From the NCBI GenBank assembly GCA_017465505.1, contig JAFTWB010000006.1:124001-188000 (forward strand): a stretch of DNA of 64,000 bases, read 5' to 3'. Below are positions 44,009 to 53,847 of this stretch, piece after piece (within the stretch, counting starts at the first letter, position 1; every line of letters starts with the position of its first letter). The notes under the pieces were generated by a model, which worked only from the letters and a program-made list of their open reading frames with translations, searched no databases and was not told the origin of the DNA. Made by a program: the position numbers and the translations under genes. The stretch is from Clostridia bacterium. Lineage in GTDB: Bacteria; Bacillota; Clostridia; Oscillospirales; Acutalibacteraceae.

Positions 44009-44045
44009 ATACTTTTTATAAGATTACAAAAGAGTTACAAATCTA

Positions 44046-44074
44046 TTGTTTTCATTAAGCTTAGGTGGTATAAT
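44046..44074 (+). promoter_or_regulatory. Sigma-A type promoter of the yicC-rsgA operon
   Basis: TTGTTT (44046-44051), 17-base spacer, TATAAT (44069-44074). It is divergent from the yebC promoter; the two -35 elements are about 37 bases apart. Confidence 0.75.
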
Positions 44075-44151
44075 ATTCTGAGTACTTGAAAGGTAAGAAA
44101 CATAGCAAGTACACAAGGATTTTTGTATTATTTTTTGAAAGGATTTTTCTG

Positions 44152-45030
44152 ATGATACGCTCTATGACAGGCTTCGGAAGAGCCGAAGCAACAGTTTCAG
44201 GCAAGCTTATTACAGTTGAGCTTAAAAGTGTCAATCACCGCTATTTTGAGTTTAACTGCCGCACAAGCCGCGGTTATGCATTCTTGGAAGAAAAGCTTAA
44301 GTCTTACTTAAGCACCCGAGTTTCCCGTGGTAAAATTGATATGTTCGTATCCATCACTTCCGTTGAGGACAGTGACGTTGAAGTTGTAGTAAATCATTCT
44401 CTGGCTTCTGCTTATACAAAAGCTTTCACCGAGCTTGCAGACACCTATAAGGTCGAGAATGACCTTACTGCTTCTGTTCTTTCCCGTATTCCCGATGTGC
44501 TCACTGTACATAAGGTGCAGGAGGATGAAAGCGAGATTTATAACATTGTGCTTCCCGTAGTAAGTCAGGCGGTTGACAAGTTCGTTGCTATGCGTGAGGT
44601 TGAGGGTCAGCGTCTTTCTGATGACGTAATGAGCCGTGCCAAAACTATCCTTGATATCGTTTCTCTTATTGAGGCTCGTTCTCCCGAAACTGTCAAGGAA
44701 TACGAAAAACGCCTTTACGACAGAATCTCTGAGCTTTTAGAGTCTGCTACAGTGGATGAGCAGAGAATCCTCACCGAAGCCGCAGTTTTTGCCGATAAGG
44801 TAGCAGTTGCAGAGGAAACCGTAAGACTGAGAAGTCATTTCGACCAGATGGAGTCCATTATGAGATCCAACGAAGCAGTTGGCAGAAAGCTGGACTTTAT
44901 TATGCAGGAAATGAACCGTGAAGCCAATACTATCGGCTCCAAGGTGACAGACGCTGAGCTTGCTCACAGAGTTGTGGATATCAAAGCAGAGCTTGAGAAA
45001 ATCCGTGAGCAGATTCAGAATATCGAATAA
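44152..45030 (+). CDS. YicC/YloC family endoribonuclease
   Basis: A 292-residue protein of the YicC family, described as metal-dependent RNases. It begins MIRSMTGFGRAEATVSGKLITVELKSVNHRYFE and ends with DFIMQEMNREANTIGSKVTDAELAHRVVDIKAELEKIREQIQN, both hallmark blocks. The start at 44152 is supported by AAAGG at 9 bases; the ORF can be read further upstream but lacks any ribosome binding site. It heads the yicC-remA-gmk-rpoZ-priA cluster found in most Firmicutes. Confidence 0.94.
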   Translation: MIRSMTGFGRAEATVSGKLITVELKSVNHRYFEFNCRTSRGYAFLEEKLKSYLSTRVSRGKIDMFVSITSVEDSDVEVVVNHSLASAYTKAFTELADTYKVENDLTASVLSRIPDVLTVHKVQEDESEIYNIVLPVVSQAVDKFVAMREVEGQRLSDDVMSRAKTILDIVSLIEARSPETVKEYEKRLYDRISELLESATVDEQRILTEAAVFADKVAVAEETVRLRSHFDQMESIMRSNEAVGRKLDFIMQEMNREANTIGSKVTDAELAHRVVDIKAELEKIREQIQNIE

Positions 45031-45039
45031 GGTGATTCA

Positions 45040-45291
45040 ATGAAGCTTATAAATATAGGATTCGGTAATGTTGTTTTTTCAAATCGTCTGGTTGCTGTTG
45101 TCAGTCCTGACTCGGCTCCTATCAAGCGAATTGTTCAGGACGCAAAGGGCAAGGGCCTTTTGGTTGACGCCACTTACGGCAGACGCTGCAAGGCAGTCCT
45201 TATTACCGATTCTGACCATATAATTCTCTCGGCGGTTTCTCCCGAAACCATTGCAAACCGAGCAGAGGAGGAAACCGACAGTGGAAAATAA
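45040..45291 (+). CDS. remA: RemA family (DUF370) DNA-binding regulator
   Basis: An 83-residue protein matching RemA, which in B. subtilis assembles into an arc that wraps DNA and activates matrix and osmoprotection genes. It opens [30 protein letters not shown], followed by [36 protein letters not shown], both invariant. The R-x-x-x tract GRRCKAV holds the DNA-contacting arginine. Its 3' end overlaps the gmk start by 11 bases. Confidence 0.93.
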   Translation: MKLINIGFGNVVFSNRLVAVVSPDSAPIKRIVQDAKGKGLLVDATYGRRCKAVLITDSDHIILSAVSPETIANRAEEETDSGK

Positions 45292-45847
45292 AAGAGGTAA
45301 GCTCTTTGTCTATGCAGGTGCTTCAGGCGTAGGCAAGGGTACAATTATGAAAGAGCTGCTGAAAAAGAACGAGAGCATTAAGCTCTCCGTTTCGGCAACA
45401 ACTCGTTCTCCCAGAGAGGGTGAGGTTGACGGCAGAGAATACTTTTTCGTTACCAAGGAAAAGTTCAAGGAAATGATTGCACAGGAGGGCTTTCTGGAGC
45501 ACGCTCAGTACTGCGATAATTTCTACGGCACACCTAAGGCTTATGTAGACGAACAGCTTGACAAAGGCTACAACGTCTTCCTTGAAATTGAGCTTCAGGG
45601 TGCTCAGAATGTTCTCAGACTCAGACCCGACGCAGTGAGCATTTTTGTAATGCCTCCCTCAGTGGATGAGCTTGAACGCAGGCTCAGAACCCGAGGTACA
45701 GAAACCGAAGAAGCAATCATCAAGCGTCTTTCTCAGGCACAGGTTGAAATGGACAACGCAAAAATGTATCAGTACATTATTGTAAACGACGACCTTGATA
45801 AAGCCGTAGAAGATGTGCTTGAGGTTGTCAGAAAAGAAACTTGCTAA
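45281..45847 (+). CDS. gmk: Guanylate kinase
   Basis: Converts GMP and ATP to GDP and ADP. The 188-residue enzyme has the P-loop [15 protein letters not shown], the GMP-binding [22 protein letters not shown] and the lid region [17 protein letters not shown]. The start is GTG 45281, 10 bases after GAGGAGG. A longer frame from 45251 uses TTG and would place the ribosome binding site inside the gene. It overlaps remA by 11 bases. Confidence 0.95.
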   Translation: MENKRGKLFVYAGASGVGKGTIMKELLKKNESIKLSVSATTRSPREGEVDGREYFFVTKEKFKEMIAQEGFLEHAQYCDNFYGTPKAYVDEQLDKGYNVFLEIELQGAQNVLRLRPDAVSIFVMPPSVDELERRLRTRGTETEEAIIKRLSQAQVEMDNAKMYQYIIVNDDLDKAVEDVLEVVRKETC

Positions 45848-45892
45848 AAATATTCTAAATATATTTCAAATTTTATCAGGAGTGAATTTAAA

Positions 45893-46096
45893 ATGATTAG
45901 AGCATCAATCGACGATATGTTAAGCGGTAAGGAGAGCCGTTACGCACTGGTTATCGGTGTAGCAAAGAGAGCAAGAGCTATTGCTCAGAACTTTGAGGAT
46001 GAGGGTATTATCACAGACGAAAAGCCCGTTTTACTTGCTATTGACGAGTTCAAGAGCCACAAGTTCAACATTATCGAGCCCGATACAGATGAATAA
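45893..46096 (+). CDS. rpoZ: DNA-directed RNA polymerase subunit omega
   Basis: A 67-residue protein. It holds the omega core (SIDDMLSGKESRYALVIGVAKRARAIAQ) and the later KPVLLAIDEF, placed directly between gmk and priA as in most bacteria. Omega aids beta-prime folding and assembly. AGGAG lies 10 bases before the ATG. The 3' end overlaps priA by 8 bases. Confidence 0.92.
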   Translation: MIRASIDDMLSGKESRYALVIGVAKRARAIAQNFEDEGIITDEKPVLLAIDEFKSHKFNIIEPDTDE

Positions 46097-48527
46097 TAAC
46101 ACCCTTATTGTCGGTGTTGCAGTGGAGGACACTGTCTTTCACTTTGATAAGCTTTTCAGCTACTCTGTGCCTGAATCTATGAAAAACGAGATAAAGGCAG
46201 GTTGCCGTGTCCGTGTGCCTTTCGGTGGTTCAAACCGAGGCAGACAGGGTATTGTTGTAACACTTTCCCAAGGTGAAGCTGAGGGCTTAAAAGAGGTGTC
46301 AGCCCTGCTTGACACCACCCCTGTATTAAGCGAAGAACTTTTGAAAATGGCAGAGTTTATGCAGAAGCATTATTTCTGTACTTACTTTGAAGCCGTCAAA
46401 GCTATGCTTCCTGCAGGGCTTAATTTCAAAATCACAACAGTATACTCAGCAGTAAGAGAAGCTGACACTTCAGTTTTAAGTGAGGAGCAACGCAGGATTT
46501 TTGATTATGTTTCAAAAGCTAAAAATCCTGTTAAACGTGAAAAGCTCTGTGAGGTTTTCGGTTTTAACGATATCGAACCTTTTGAAGAGCTCACCCGCAA
46601 AGGCTTTTTGCAAAAAAGCGACGACGCCTTTCGTAAAATGGGCGACGCCTCTGTGAAAATGCTACGACTTAAAGAGGATGTAGACCTTTCTTCCTCCACA
46701 CTTACTCCCAAGCAGGAGTCTGTGGCAGAGCTTCTTCTTACAATTGGCGAAGCAAGCGTAAGAGAAATTTGCTATTACACAGGAGTAACTTCAGCGGTAT
46801 GTGATGGTCTGGTAAAAAAAGGCATTGCAGAGTATTTTGACGCCGAGGTTTTCCGAAATACCGTGAAAGTAAGCGAAGAAAGACTCAGCCTGCCTGTTTT
46901 AAGCAATGAGCAAGAAAAGGTTTTTGAAGATATTGCAAAGCTTTCCGAAAGTGAAAAGGGCGGCGTTTCTCTTCTTTATGGTGTTACAGGCTCAGGCAAA
47001 ACCTCTGTTTTTATGCACCTTATAAAGCATACCGTGGACAGAGGCAAGGGCGTAATCGTTATGGTGCCTGAGATTTCTCTCACGCCGCAGCTTGTGGGCA
47101 AATTCACCGCCATTTTTGGCAGCGAGGTAGCGGTTTTTCACAGCGGACTTTCTCTTGGAGAGCGTCTTGACGAATATAAGCGTGTGAAAAAAGGCCTTGC
47201 CAGAATCGCCGTAGGTACACGCAGTGCGGTTTTTGCACCCTTTGATAATCTTGGCCTCATTATTATGGACGAGGAGCAGGAGCACACCTATAAAGCGGAA
47301 AACAAACCTCGTTTTCACGCAAGAGAGCTAGCAAAGTTCAGATGTAATTACAATAATTGCACCCTGCTTTTAAGCTCGGCAACTCCCGATGTCTGCTCCT
47401 TTTATTACGCTCAGCAGGGAAGATATACCCTTCATACTCTTAAAAACCGCTTTGGCAATGCAACCTTGCCTGATGTAGCTGTAATAGATATGAACGAAGA
47501 GCTTGCCCGCGGCAATACAACAGGCTTTTCTGATTACCTTCTGGAAAGCCTTGAGGAAAACCTTAAAGAAGGCAAGCAGGCGATTCTTCTTCTTAACCGC
47601 AGAGGCTTCAATACCTTTGCAACCTGTAAATCCTGCAAAGAAGTTGTTACTTGTCCCAACTGCTCAATTTCTATGACCTATCACAGTGCCAATAACAGGC
47701 TGATGTGTCATTATTGCGGTTATTCTGTGCCTTTTTCAGACAATTGCCCGAGCTGTCACAGTAAGGGGTTGCGTCTTTCAGGTACAGGTACTCAGAAAGC
47801 GGAGCAGGTTTTGGCGGATATTTTACCCTCAGCAAGAATCCTTCGTCTTGACGCCGATTCAGTTATGGCGAAAAATTCCCACGAAAGGCTTTTAAGTGCC
47901 TTTGGCAGAGGTGAGTACGATATCCTTATAGGAACTCAGATGGTGGCAAAGGGCCTTGATTTTCCTAATGTTACCTTGGTGGGTGTCCTTAATGCCGACC
48001 AGATGTTATACAGTGACGATTACCGAAGCTTTGAGCGAGCTTTTTCAATGCTTACTCAGGTGGTAGGTAGAAGCGGCAGGGGAGAAGCCGAGGGCAAAGC
48101 AATTGTCCAGACCTTTACCCCTGAAAACCCTGTAATCGACCTTGCTTCCAAGCAGGATTACGATTCCTTCTATGCCGATGAGATTTTACTTCGCAAAGGT
48201 ATGATTTACCCACCCTTTGCAGATTTACTTCTCCTTGGTTTCGTAGGTGAAGACAAAAACAAAACCATAGTCTGTGCCAAAGCTTTTTTTGCAAAGCTTA
48301 AGGCTCGGCTTGACGAAAGCTTACCTGATTTTCCTATAAGAGTTTTAGGCCCTTCGCCTGCTCTTGTTTCCAAGGTGAGCAACAAATACAGATATAAAAT
48401 AATAATCAAATGTCGCAGTACATCCGCTTTTCGCTCTGTTATCAGCTCTATGCTTGCCGATTTTGGCAAAGACAGAGAGTTTAAGGATGTTACCGTCTAT
48501 GCAGACGCAGACCCATTAAGATTTTGA
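46089..48527 (+). CDS. priA: Primosomal protein N', replication restart helicase
   Basis: A 3'-5' helicase that reloads the replisome at stalled forks; 812 residues. The N-terminal DNA-binding domain starts VGVAVEDTVFHFDKLFSYSVP. The helicase core has Walker A GVTGSGKTSVFMHL (~297-310), MVPEISLTPQL, the DEEQEHTYK Walker B and LLSSATPDV. Two zinc-binding cysteine sets follow (CKSCKEVVTCPNCSISM and CHYCGYSVPFSDNCPSC), then GTQMVAKGLDFPNVTLVGVLNAD. The ATG at 46089 lies inside the rpoZ end; the longer in-frame ORF from 45981 is a read through rpoZ. Confidence 0.95.
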   Translation: MNNNTLIVGVAVEDTVFHFDKLFSYSVPESMKNEIKAGCRVRVPFGGSNRGRQGIVVTLSQGEAEGLKEVSALLDTTPVLSEELLKMAEFMQKHYFCTYFEAVKAMLPAGLNFKITTVYSAVREADTSVLSEEQRRIFDYVSKAKNPVKREKLCEVFGFNDIEPFEELTRKGFLQKSDDAFRKMGDASVKMLRLKEDVDLSSSTLTPKQESVAELLLTIGEASVREICYYTGVTSAVCDGLVKKGIAEYFDAEVFRNTVKVSEERLSLPVLSNEQEKVFEDIAKLSESEKGGVSLLYGVTGSGKTSVFMHLIKHTVDRGKGVIVMVPEISLTPQLVGKFTAIFGSEVAVFHSGLSLGERLDEYKRVKKGLARIAVGTRSAVFAPFDNLGLIIMDEEQEHTYKAENKPRFHARELAKFRCNYNNCTLLLSSATPDVCSFYYAQQGRYTLHTLKNRFGNATLPDVAVIDMNEELARGNTTGFSDYLLESLEENLKEGKQAILLLNRRGFNTFATCKSCKEVVTCPNCSISMTYHSANNRLMCHYCGYSVPFSDNCPSCHSKGLRLSGTGTQKAEQVLADILPSARILRLDADSVMAKNSHERLLSAFGRGEYDILIGTQMVAKGLDFPNVTLVGVLNADQMLYSDDYRSFERAFSMLTQVVGRSGRGEAEGKAIVQTFTPENPVIDLASKQDYDSFYADEILLRKGMIYPPFADLLLLGFVGEDKNKTIVCAKAFFAKLKARLDESLPDFPIRVLGPSPALVSKVSNKYRYKIIIKCRSTSAFRSVISSMLADFGKDREFKDVTVYADADPLRF

Positions 48528-48542
48528 TTTGGAGTTTTTAAT

Positions 48543-49019
48543 ATGGCAATCAGAAATATTGTAAAAGAGGGTGACGACGTCCTCGCAAAGAAGGCACGTC
48601 CCGTCACAGAATTTAACGAAAGACTTCACACGCTTCTTGACGATATGGCAGACACAATGTATGAGTCAGGCGGTGTAGGTCTTGCAGGCAATCAGGTAGG
48701 TACATTACGCAGGGTTGTTGTAATTGACATCGGCGAAGGTCTTATTGAGCTTGTAAACCCCGAGATTATCCGTGCCGAGGGTGAGCAGGAGTCCGTTGAG
48801 GGCTGTCTTTCCTGTCCCGGCGAGTACGGCATTACACGCCGTCCTCAGTCTGTTACAGTTAAAGCTCAGGACAGATTCGGCGAGGAGTTCACAATGGACG
48901 GTGAGGACCTTCTTGCCAAGGCTTTCTGTCACGAAATTGACCACCTTGAGGGCATTATCTACAAACAGGTGGCACTGAGAATGTTAGACCCCTCTGAAAT
49001 CGAAACCGACGAGGATTAA
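48543..49019 (+). CDS. def: Peptide deformylase
   Basis: Removes the formyl group from nascent N-termini; metal hydrolase of 158 residues. Motif 1 GGVGLAGNQVG (usually GxGLAAxQ), motif 2 EGCLSCPG with the metal-binding Cys, and motif 3 CHEIDHLEG (HExxH; usually QHExDHLxG) are in order. The Ala-to-Gly in motif 1 and Gln-to-Cys before HE are mild variations. It lies directly before fmt, the formylating partner. Confidence 0.94.
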   Translation: MAIRNIVKEGDDVLAKKARPVTEFNERLHTLLDDMADTMYESGGVGLAGNQVGTLRRVVVIDIGEGLIELVNPEIIRAEGEQESVEGCLSCPGEYGITRRPQSVTVKAQDRFGEEFTMDGEDLLAKAFCHEIDHLEGIIYKQVALRMLDPSEIETDED

Positions 49020-49022
49020 GTT

Positions 49023-49943
49023 ATGAATATAGTTTTTATGGGTACACCTGATTTTGCTGTGAAGAGCCTTGAGCGTCTTATTGAAGATGGTCACAACGTT
49101 ATGGCGGTCTACACCAAGGCAGACGCTCCCAAGGGCAGAAAAATGGTGCTTACCCCCAGTGATGTGAAGGTTTGTGCGTTAGAGCATAACCTCACTGTAT
49201 ACACTCCTTCTACTTTCAAGGATGAAGAAGAGGTCAACCGTCTCAAAGAGCTTAACCCCGACCTTATTGTCGTGGTAGCCTACGGCAAGCTTCTTCCCAA
49301 GTCTGTTCTTGATATTCCCAAGCTTGGTTGTATCAATGTTCACGGCTCTATCCTTCCAAAATGGCGAGGTGCCGCTCCTATTCAGTGGACAGTTCTTTCG
49401 GGAGATGAAATCGGCGGAGTTACCACAATGTATATGAACGAGGGCCTTGATACGGGCGACATCATCCTTACCAAAGAAGTTAAGGTAGGAGAGAATGAAA
49501 CCTCAGGTGAGCTTTTTGACCGACTTTGTCTGGTTGGTGCTGAGCTCCTTTCAGAAACCATTGAAGCAATAAAGGCAGGCAACGCTCCTCGAATCCCTCA
49601 AAATAACGATGAGGCAACCTACGCTTCAATGCTCAGCAAGGAAATCAGCGAAATTGATTTTTCTAAATCTGCAAAAGATGTGCATAATAAAGTCAGAGGT
49701 CTTTCTCCTTGGCCAAGTGCCCAGAGCAAGCTTTTCGGCAAACGTGTGAAGATTCTTGAAACCCGTGTCTGCAAAAACCAAGGCGAAGCCGGTAAGGTTA
49801 TATCAAATAATCCTCTTGTTGTTGCCTGCGGTGAAGATTCTGTGGAGATTATAAGACTTCAGCCCGAAGGAAAACGTGCTATGACTTCCTGTGACTACTT
49901 AAAAGGTCACAGTATTGAAATAGGCACGGTTTTCGGCGAATAA
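49023..49943 (+). CDS. fmt: Methionyl-tRNA formyltransferase
   Basis: Formylates initiator Met-tRNA using 10-formyl-THF. The 306-residue protein starts IVFMGTPDFAVKSLERL, has the catalytic block GCINVHGSILPKWRGAAPIQWTVLSGDEIGGVTTMYMNEGLDTGDI (Asn, His and later Asp triad) and the C-terminal OB domain. It follows def by 3 bases, the standard def-fmt pair. Confidence 0.96.
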   Translation: MNIVFMGTPDFAVKSLERLIEDGHNVMAVYTKADAPKGRKMVLTPSDVKVCALEHNLTVYTPSTFKDEEEVNRLKELNPDLIVVVAYGKLLPKSVLDIPKLGCINVHGSILPKWRGAAPIQWTVLSGDEIGGVTTMYMNEGLDTGDIILTKEVKVGENETSGELFDRLCLVGAELLSETIEAIKAGNAPRIPQNNDEATYASMLSKEISEIDFSKSAKDVHNKVRGLSPWPSAQSKLFGKRVKILETRVCKNQGEAGKVISNNPLVVACGEDSVEIIRLQPEGKRAMTSCDYLKGHSIEIGTVFGE

Positions 49944-49970
49944 CATTTGATAAGTTGATTTGGAGGATAT

Positions 49971-50711
49971 ATGGGCTTTTTTTACGGATATTTCGAGTAT
50001 CTTCTTTGGATGCTCCCTGCCATTATTATTTCGGCAATTGCACAGGCAAAGGTTAAATCAACCTATTCCAGATTTTCAAAAATTTCAAACAGAATGGGCT
50101 TAACAGGTGCCCAAGCCGCCCGAAAGGTGCTTTCTGCCGCAGGTGTTACCAACGTAACCATTACCACCATCGGTGGTAATCTGACAGATCACTTTGACCC
50201 CAGAACAAACACAATCCGCCTCAGCGACGGAGTTCACAGCAGGTCAACTGTTGCCGCTGTTGCCATTGCTGCTCACGAATGTGGCCACGCAATTCAACAC
50301 GCAGAGGGTTATGTACCCAACAAAATCCGCAGTTTTCTGGTTCCAGTTACCAATTTTGCTTCAAGAATAGGCTGGATTCTTATTCTTATAGGCTTTGCTT
50401 TTTCAGGTGTGAGCTATTATTATTACTCCACACCCACAACCTATTCTTCTCCTGTTGGCGATTTGTTGGTGACAGTTGGTATTATCCTTTACAGCACATC
50501 TTTACTTTTCACACTTATAACCTTGCCTGTGGAGTTCAATGCTTCCAAACGTGCTTTGAAAATTATCGAAAGCACAAATATGCTTCACGGTGAAGAGTTT
50601 GAAGGTGCAAAGAAAACCCTTTCAGCCGCCGCTATGACTTATGTAGCCGCGTCTTTAACCGCACTTTTACAGTTATTAAGAATTATTACTATTGCTAAAC
50701 GCAGACGATAA
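49971..50711 (+). CDS. YugP-family membrane zinc metallopeptidase
   Basis: A 246-residue membrane protein with an N-terminal segment, the zinc site AAHECGHAIQH (HExxH at ~100-104), two central hydrophobic helices (~125-185) and a C-terminal membrane segment. It matches PF04298/YugP, a predicted zinc peptidase found between fmt and rsmB in many Clostridia. The substrate is unknown. GGAGG lies a few bases before the ATG. Confidence 0.88.
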   Translation: MGFFYGYFEYLLWMLPAIIISAIAQAKVKSTYSRFSKISNRMGLTGAQAARKVLSAAGVTNVTITTIGGNLTDHFDPRTNTIRLSDGVHSRSTVAAVAIAAHECGHAIQHAEGYVPNKIRSFLVPVTNFASRIGWILILIGFAFSGVSYYYYSTPTTYSSPVGDLLVTVGIILYSTSLLFTLITLPVEFNASKRALKIIESTNMLHGEEFEGAKKTLSAAAMTYVAASLTALLQLLRIITIAKRRR

Positions 50712-50723
50712 AGGTCGATTTTT

Positions 50724-52061
50724 ATGAAAAACCCTAGAGAGGCAGCCTTTGAGGTGCTTTTAAGAGTAGAAACCGATGGTTCTTACTCAAACCTTACCCT
50801 TGATAAGGTTCAAAAAGAGAATAACTTACAGGGCAGAGACGCCTCTTTTTGCACAGCTTTGGTTTATGGTGTTTTGGAGCGTCAGCTTACCCTTGATTAT
50901 ATTATCAGGCAGTATTCTTCAGTAAGACTTAAGAAAATTGAGCCTAAAGCCCTTATAATTCTTCGTATGGGCGTGTATCAGCTACTTTATATGGACAGTG
51001 TCCACTCAGCAGCGGCAGTTAACGAAAGCGTCAACCTTGCCAAAAAGCAAAAGCTTCACAAAGCTTCAGGATTTATCAATGCCCTCTTAAGGTCTTTTGT
51101 CCGTGCAGAGCTTAAGTACACAATGCCCTTAGAAGATGACAAAGTCAAGTACCTTTCCGTAAAGTTTTCCTGTCCTGAGGATATTGTAAAGCTCTGGCTC
51201 ACCTCTTATCCCGAGGCACTTGTTGAGGATATGCTCTCAGCTTTTATGGGCAGACCTGAACTTACTTTAAGGGTAAATACCCTTAAAACTACAAGAGAAA
51301 GGCTTAAAGCAGATTTAAATGACCTTGGTGTCAAGGTGGAGTTTTCGCCTTTAAGCGAAAATGCCCTGAGGATTTCTTCCACAGGCTCTGTGGAAAGCCT
51401 TGCTCCCTTTGCAAAAGGTGAGATGTATATTCAGGACATTTCCTCAGTAATTTGCAGTGAGCAGGTATATCCGAAAGAAGGCGAGAGAGTGGCAGATGTT
51501 TGCTCTGCTCCCGGCTCAAAGTCCTTCTCTATGGCACTTCTTGCAAATGATAAAGCCCAGCTTCACTCTTTTGACCTTTACCCTCATAAAGTCGAGCTTA
51601 TAAAAAAATCAGCCAAACGTCTTGGCATTACATCCATAAACGCTGAGGTGAAAGACGCCTTAAGCGATAACAGCAGCTTGAAAGAAAGCTTTGATGTTGT
51701 CCTTTGTGACGCTCCTTGCAGCGGCCTTGGAGTAATCGGCAGAAAGCCTGAAATCCGAAATAAAGCTATTGAGGATATCAACTCTCTCCCTGATTTACAG
51801 TACAGGATTCTGGAAAACAGCTCAAAGCTTCTTAAAGCAGGAGGTAGACTTTTCTACTCTACCTGCACACTTAATCCCAAGGAGAACAACGAAATTGCCG
51901 ATAAATTCTTAAAAGAACACAGTGATTTTGAAGCTCTTGGCCTTAATCTTAATGAAAAAATTAAGAAGGGAATAGAAGAGAAGGAAAACCAGCTTACTCT
52001 TTTCCCACACATAAATTCTACCGACGGATTTTTCATTTCCGCTTTCAGAAAGGTAAGGTGA
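50724..52061 (+). CDS. rsmB: 16S rRNA m5C967 methyltransferase
   Basis: SAM-dependent methyltransferase of 445 residues. The N-terminal NusB-like domain (FEVLLRVETDGSYSNLTLDK... ILRMGVYQLLYMDSVHSAAAVNESVNLAKK) guides RNA binding. The C-terminal Rossmann domain contains VADVCSAPGSKSFSMALL (SAM loop), the DAPCSGLGVI cysteine motif and YSTCTLNPKENNEI with the second (nucleophile) cysteine. It is the classic RsmB/Sun architecture. Confidence 0.94.
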   Translation: MKNPREAAFEVLLRVETDGSYSNLTLDKVQKENNLQGRDASFCTALVYGVLERQLTLDYIIRQYSSVRLKKIEPKALIILRMGVYQLLYMDSVHSAAAVNESVNLAKKQKLHKASGFINALLRSFVRAELKYTMPLEDDKVKYLSVKFSCPEDIVKLWLTSYPEALVEDMLSAFMGRPELTLRVNTLKTTRERLKADLNDLGVKVEFSPLSENALRISSTGSVESLAPFAKGEMYIQDISSVICSEQVYPKEGERVADVCSAPGSKSFSMALLANDKAQLHSFDLYPHKVELIKKSAKRLGITSINAEVKDALSDNSSLKESFDVVLCDAPCSGLGVIGRKPEIRNKAIEDINSLPDLQYRILENSSKLLKAGGRLFYSTCTLNPKENNEIADKFLKEHSDFEALGLNLNEKIKKGIEEKENQLTLFPHINSTDGFFISAFRKVR

Positions 52062-52065
52062 TTTA

Positions 52066-53091
52066 ATGCTTGATATAAAATCCCTTACTCCTTATGAAAT
52101 CACCGAATTTGTTGTAAATGAGCTTAATCTTCCCAAATTTCGCTCTAACCAGATTACAGATTGGCTTTCAAAGGGTGTAACATCCTTTGATGAGATGAAA
52201 AACCTTCCAAAAGATACAATCGAAAAGCTTAAGTCAATATGTTACATTTCTGTTGCAAATATTGAAAAAAAGCTTAAATCAAGTTATGATGAAACAGTAA
52301 AATATCTTTTCTCTTTTGAAGACAAAGAGTGCGTTGAAGCCGTTGTTATGAAGTACAAGCACGGCTACTCTATGTGCATTTCCACTCAGGTTGGGTGCAA
52401 GATGGGCTGTACCTTCTGCGCAACAGGTATGTCGGGTTTTACCCGTCAGCTTACTCCTTCGGAAATGCTTGCTCAGATTGAAGCCGCACAAAGAGATTTA
52501 AACATAAGAATCTCCAACATTGTACTTATGGGAATGGGCGAACCCCTTGATAACTACGCAAACGTGGTGAAGTTTTTAAGGCTTGTCAGCGACGAAAAAA
52601 GTCTTAACATAGGTCTTCGCCATATCACCCTTTCAACCTGCGGTTTAGTGCCGAGAATTTATGATTTGGCTGATGAGGGTATGCCTGTTACACTTTCTCT
52701 TTCGCTTCACGCACCAACGGATGAAATCCGCAGTAAAACAATGCCTGTCAATAAAAAATACCCAATTGAAGAGGCAATCAGAGCCTGCAAGTATTATGCT
52801 GACAAAACAGGCAGACGCATTACATACGAGTACGCAATGATAAACGGTGTAAACGACACACCTTTCTGTGCCCACTGTTTAGGTCAGCTTATTAAAGGCA
52901 CATTAAGTCACGTTAACCTTATTCCTGTTAACCCTGTAAAGGGTACAGGGTATAATCCCTCAAACGATAAGAGGATTATCGCTTTCAGGGATATTCTTTC
53001 AAAATATAATGTGAACTCTACCGTGAGAAGGACTCTTGGAGCGGATATTAACGCTTCCTGCGGTCAGCTCAGAGGTAAAAATAAATCATAA
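52066..53091 (+). CDS. rlmN: Dual-specificity 23S rRNA/tRNA adenine C2 methyltransferase
   Basis: Radical SAM enzyme that methylates A2503 of 23S rRNA and A37 of some tRNAs. The 341-residue protein has the 4Fe-4S cysteine motif in GCKMGCTFCATG (CxxxCxxC), VLMGMGEPLDNY, HITLSTCGLVPRI and the C-terminal RTLGADINASCGQLRG holding the acceptor cysteine. The second reactive cysteine lies in the C-terminal SCGQL, as expected. Confidence 0.95.
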   Translation: MLDIKSLTPYEITEFVVNELNLPKFRSNQITDWLSKGVTSFDEMKNLPKDTIEKLKSICYISVANIEKKLKSSYDETVKYLFSFEDKECVEAVVMKYKHGYSMCISTQVGCKMGCTFCATGMSGFTRQLTPSEMLAQIEAAQRDLNIRISNIVLMGMGEPLDNYANVVKFLRLVSDEKSLNIGLRHITLSTCGLVPRIYDLADEGMPVTLSLSLHAPTDEIRSKTMPVNKKYPIEEAIRACKYYADKTGRRITYEYAMINGVNDTPFCAHCLGQLIKGTLSHVNLIPVNPVKGTGYNPSNDKRIIAFRDILSKYNVNSTVRRTLGADINASCGQLRGKNKS

Positions 53092-53106
53092 AAGGAGGTA
53101 TACAAC

Positions 53107-53832
53107 TTGGAAGTTTTTAGCAAAAGTGATATCGGCTTAGTCAGAAGCCAGAATCAGGACGACTGTCGGTTCGGAGTTGTATCCCCGAGCTCAGCCTGGG
53201 CAGTAGTTTGCGACGGAATGGGAGGTGCCAATGGCGGTAACGTTGCCTCGGCAACAGCCGTTGAGCTTATTTCGGAGCAGATTGAGCAGCTATACGACGA
53301 AACTCTCACAAAGGACCAACTTGCAACTCTGCTTACAGATATTGTTCGCCGTGCAAATTCTCATCTTTTCGATATTTCCATAACCGAGCCCGAGCTTGAA
53401 GGTATGGGTACAACCTGCGAACTTGTTTTTGTCAAGGACAGAACTGTTCACGTTGTGCACGTAGGGGACAGCCGCACCTATTCAATTCGAGGCGGTAAAA
53501 TCAAGCAGCTTACAGAGGACCACTCTGTTGTTCAGGAAATGGTCAGAAGAGGTGAACTCACCCAAGAGCAAGCACAGAACCATCCAAATAAAAATATCAT
53601 CACCCGTGCTTTGGGTATCCGCCCTGATGTTACCCTTGATTATATTGAGGCTAACTTTACCTATGGCGATGTTATCCTTAGTTGCAGTGACGGTCTTACC
53701 AACTGTGTGAGCAATGGTGATATTGTTAAAACCGTTCACGAAAACCGTGGCGAATCCTTGGTAAATACTCTTGTAGAAAAAGCAAAAGAAGGCGGCGGCA
53801 CAGATAACATCACCGTTACCGTTATTTATTGA
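53107..53832 (+). CDS. prpC: PP2C-family serine/threonine phosphatase
   Basis: A 241-residue metal-dependent phosphatase that opposes the PrkC kinase encoded next. The metal-binding motifs are VCDGMGGANGG (Asp36), HVGDSRTY, LSCSDGLTN and GGTDNITVTV, in standard PPM order; the N-terminal SKSDIGLVRSQNQDD carries the phosphate-binding arginine. The start codon is TTG 53107, justified by AAAGGAGG 8 bases upstream and by the fit of the N-terminus to the family. Confidence 0.94.
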   Translation: MEVFSKSDIGLVRSQNQDDCRFGVVSPSSAWAVVCDGMGGANGGNVASATAVELISEQIEQLYDETLTKDQLATLLTDIVRRANSHLFDISITEPELEGMGTTCELVFVKDRTVHVVHVGDSRTYSIRGGKIKQLTEDHSVVQEMVRRGELTQEQAQNHPNKNIITRALGIRPDVTLDYIEANFTYGDVILSCSDGLTNCVSNGDIVKTVHENRGESLVNTLVEKAKEGGGTDNITVTVIY

Positions 53833-53847
53833 GAGGAGTAGCTTTAT

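Noticed and set aside
45981..46088. N-terminally extended PriA
   Set aside because: The extension is rpoZ read in another frame; the PriA family begins at the ATG at 46089.
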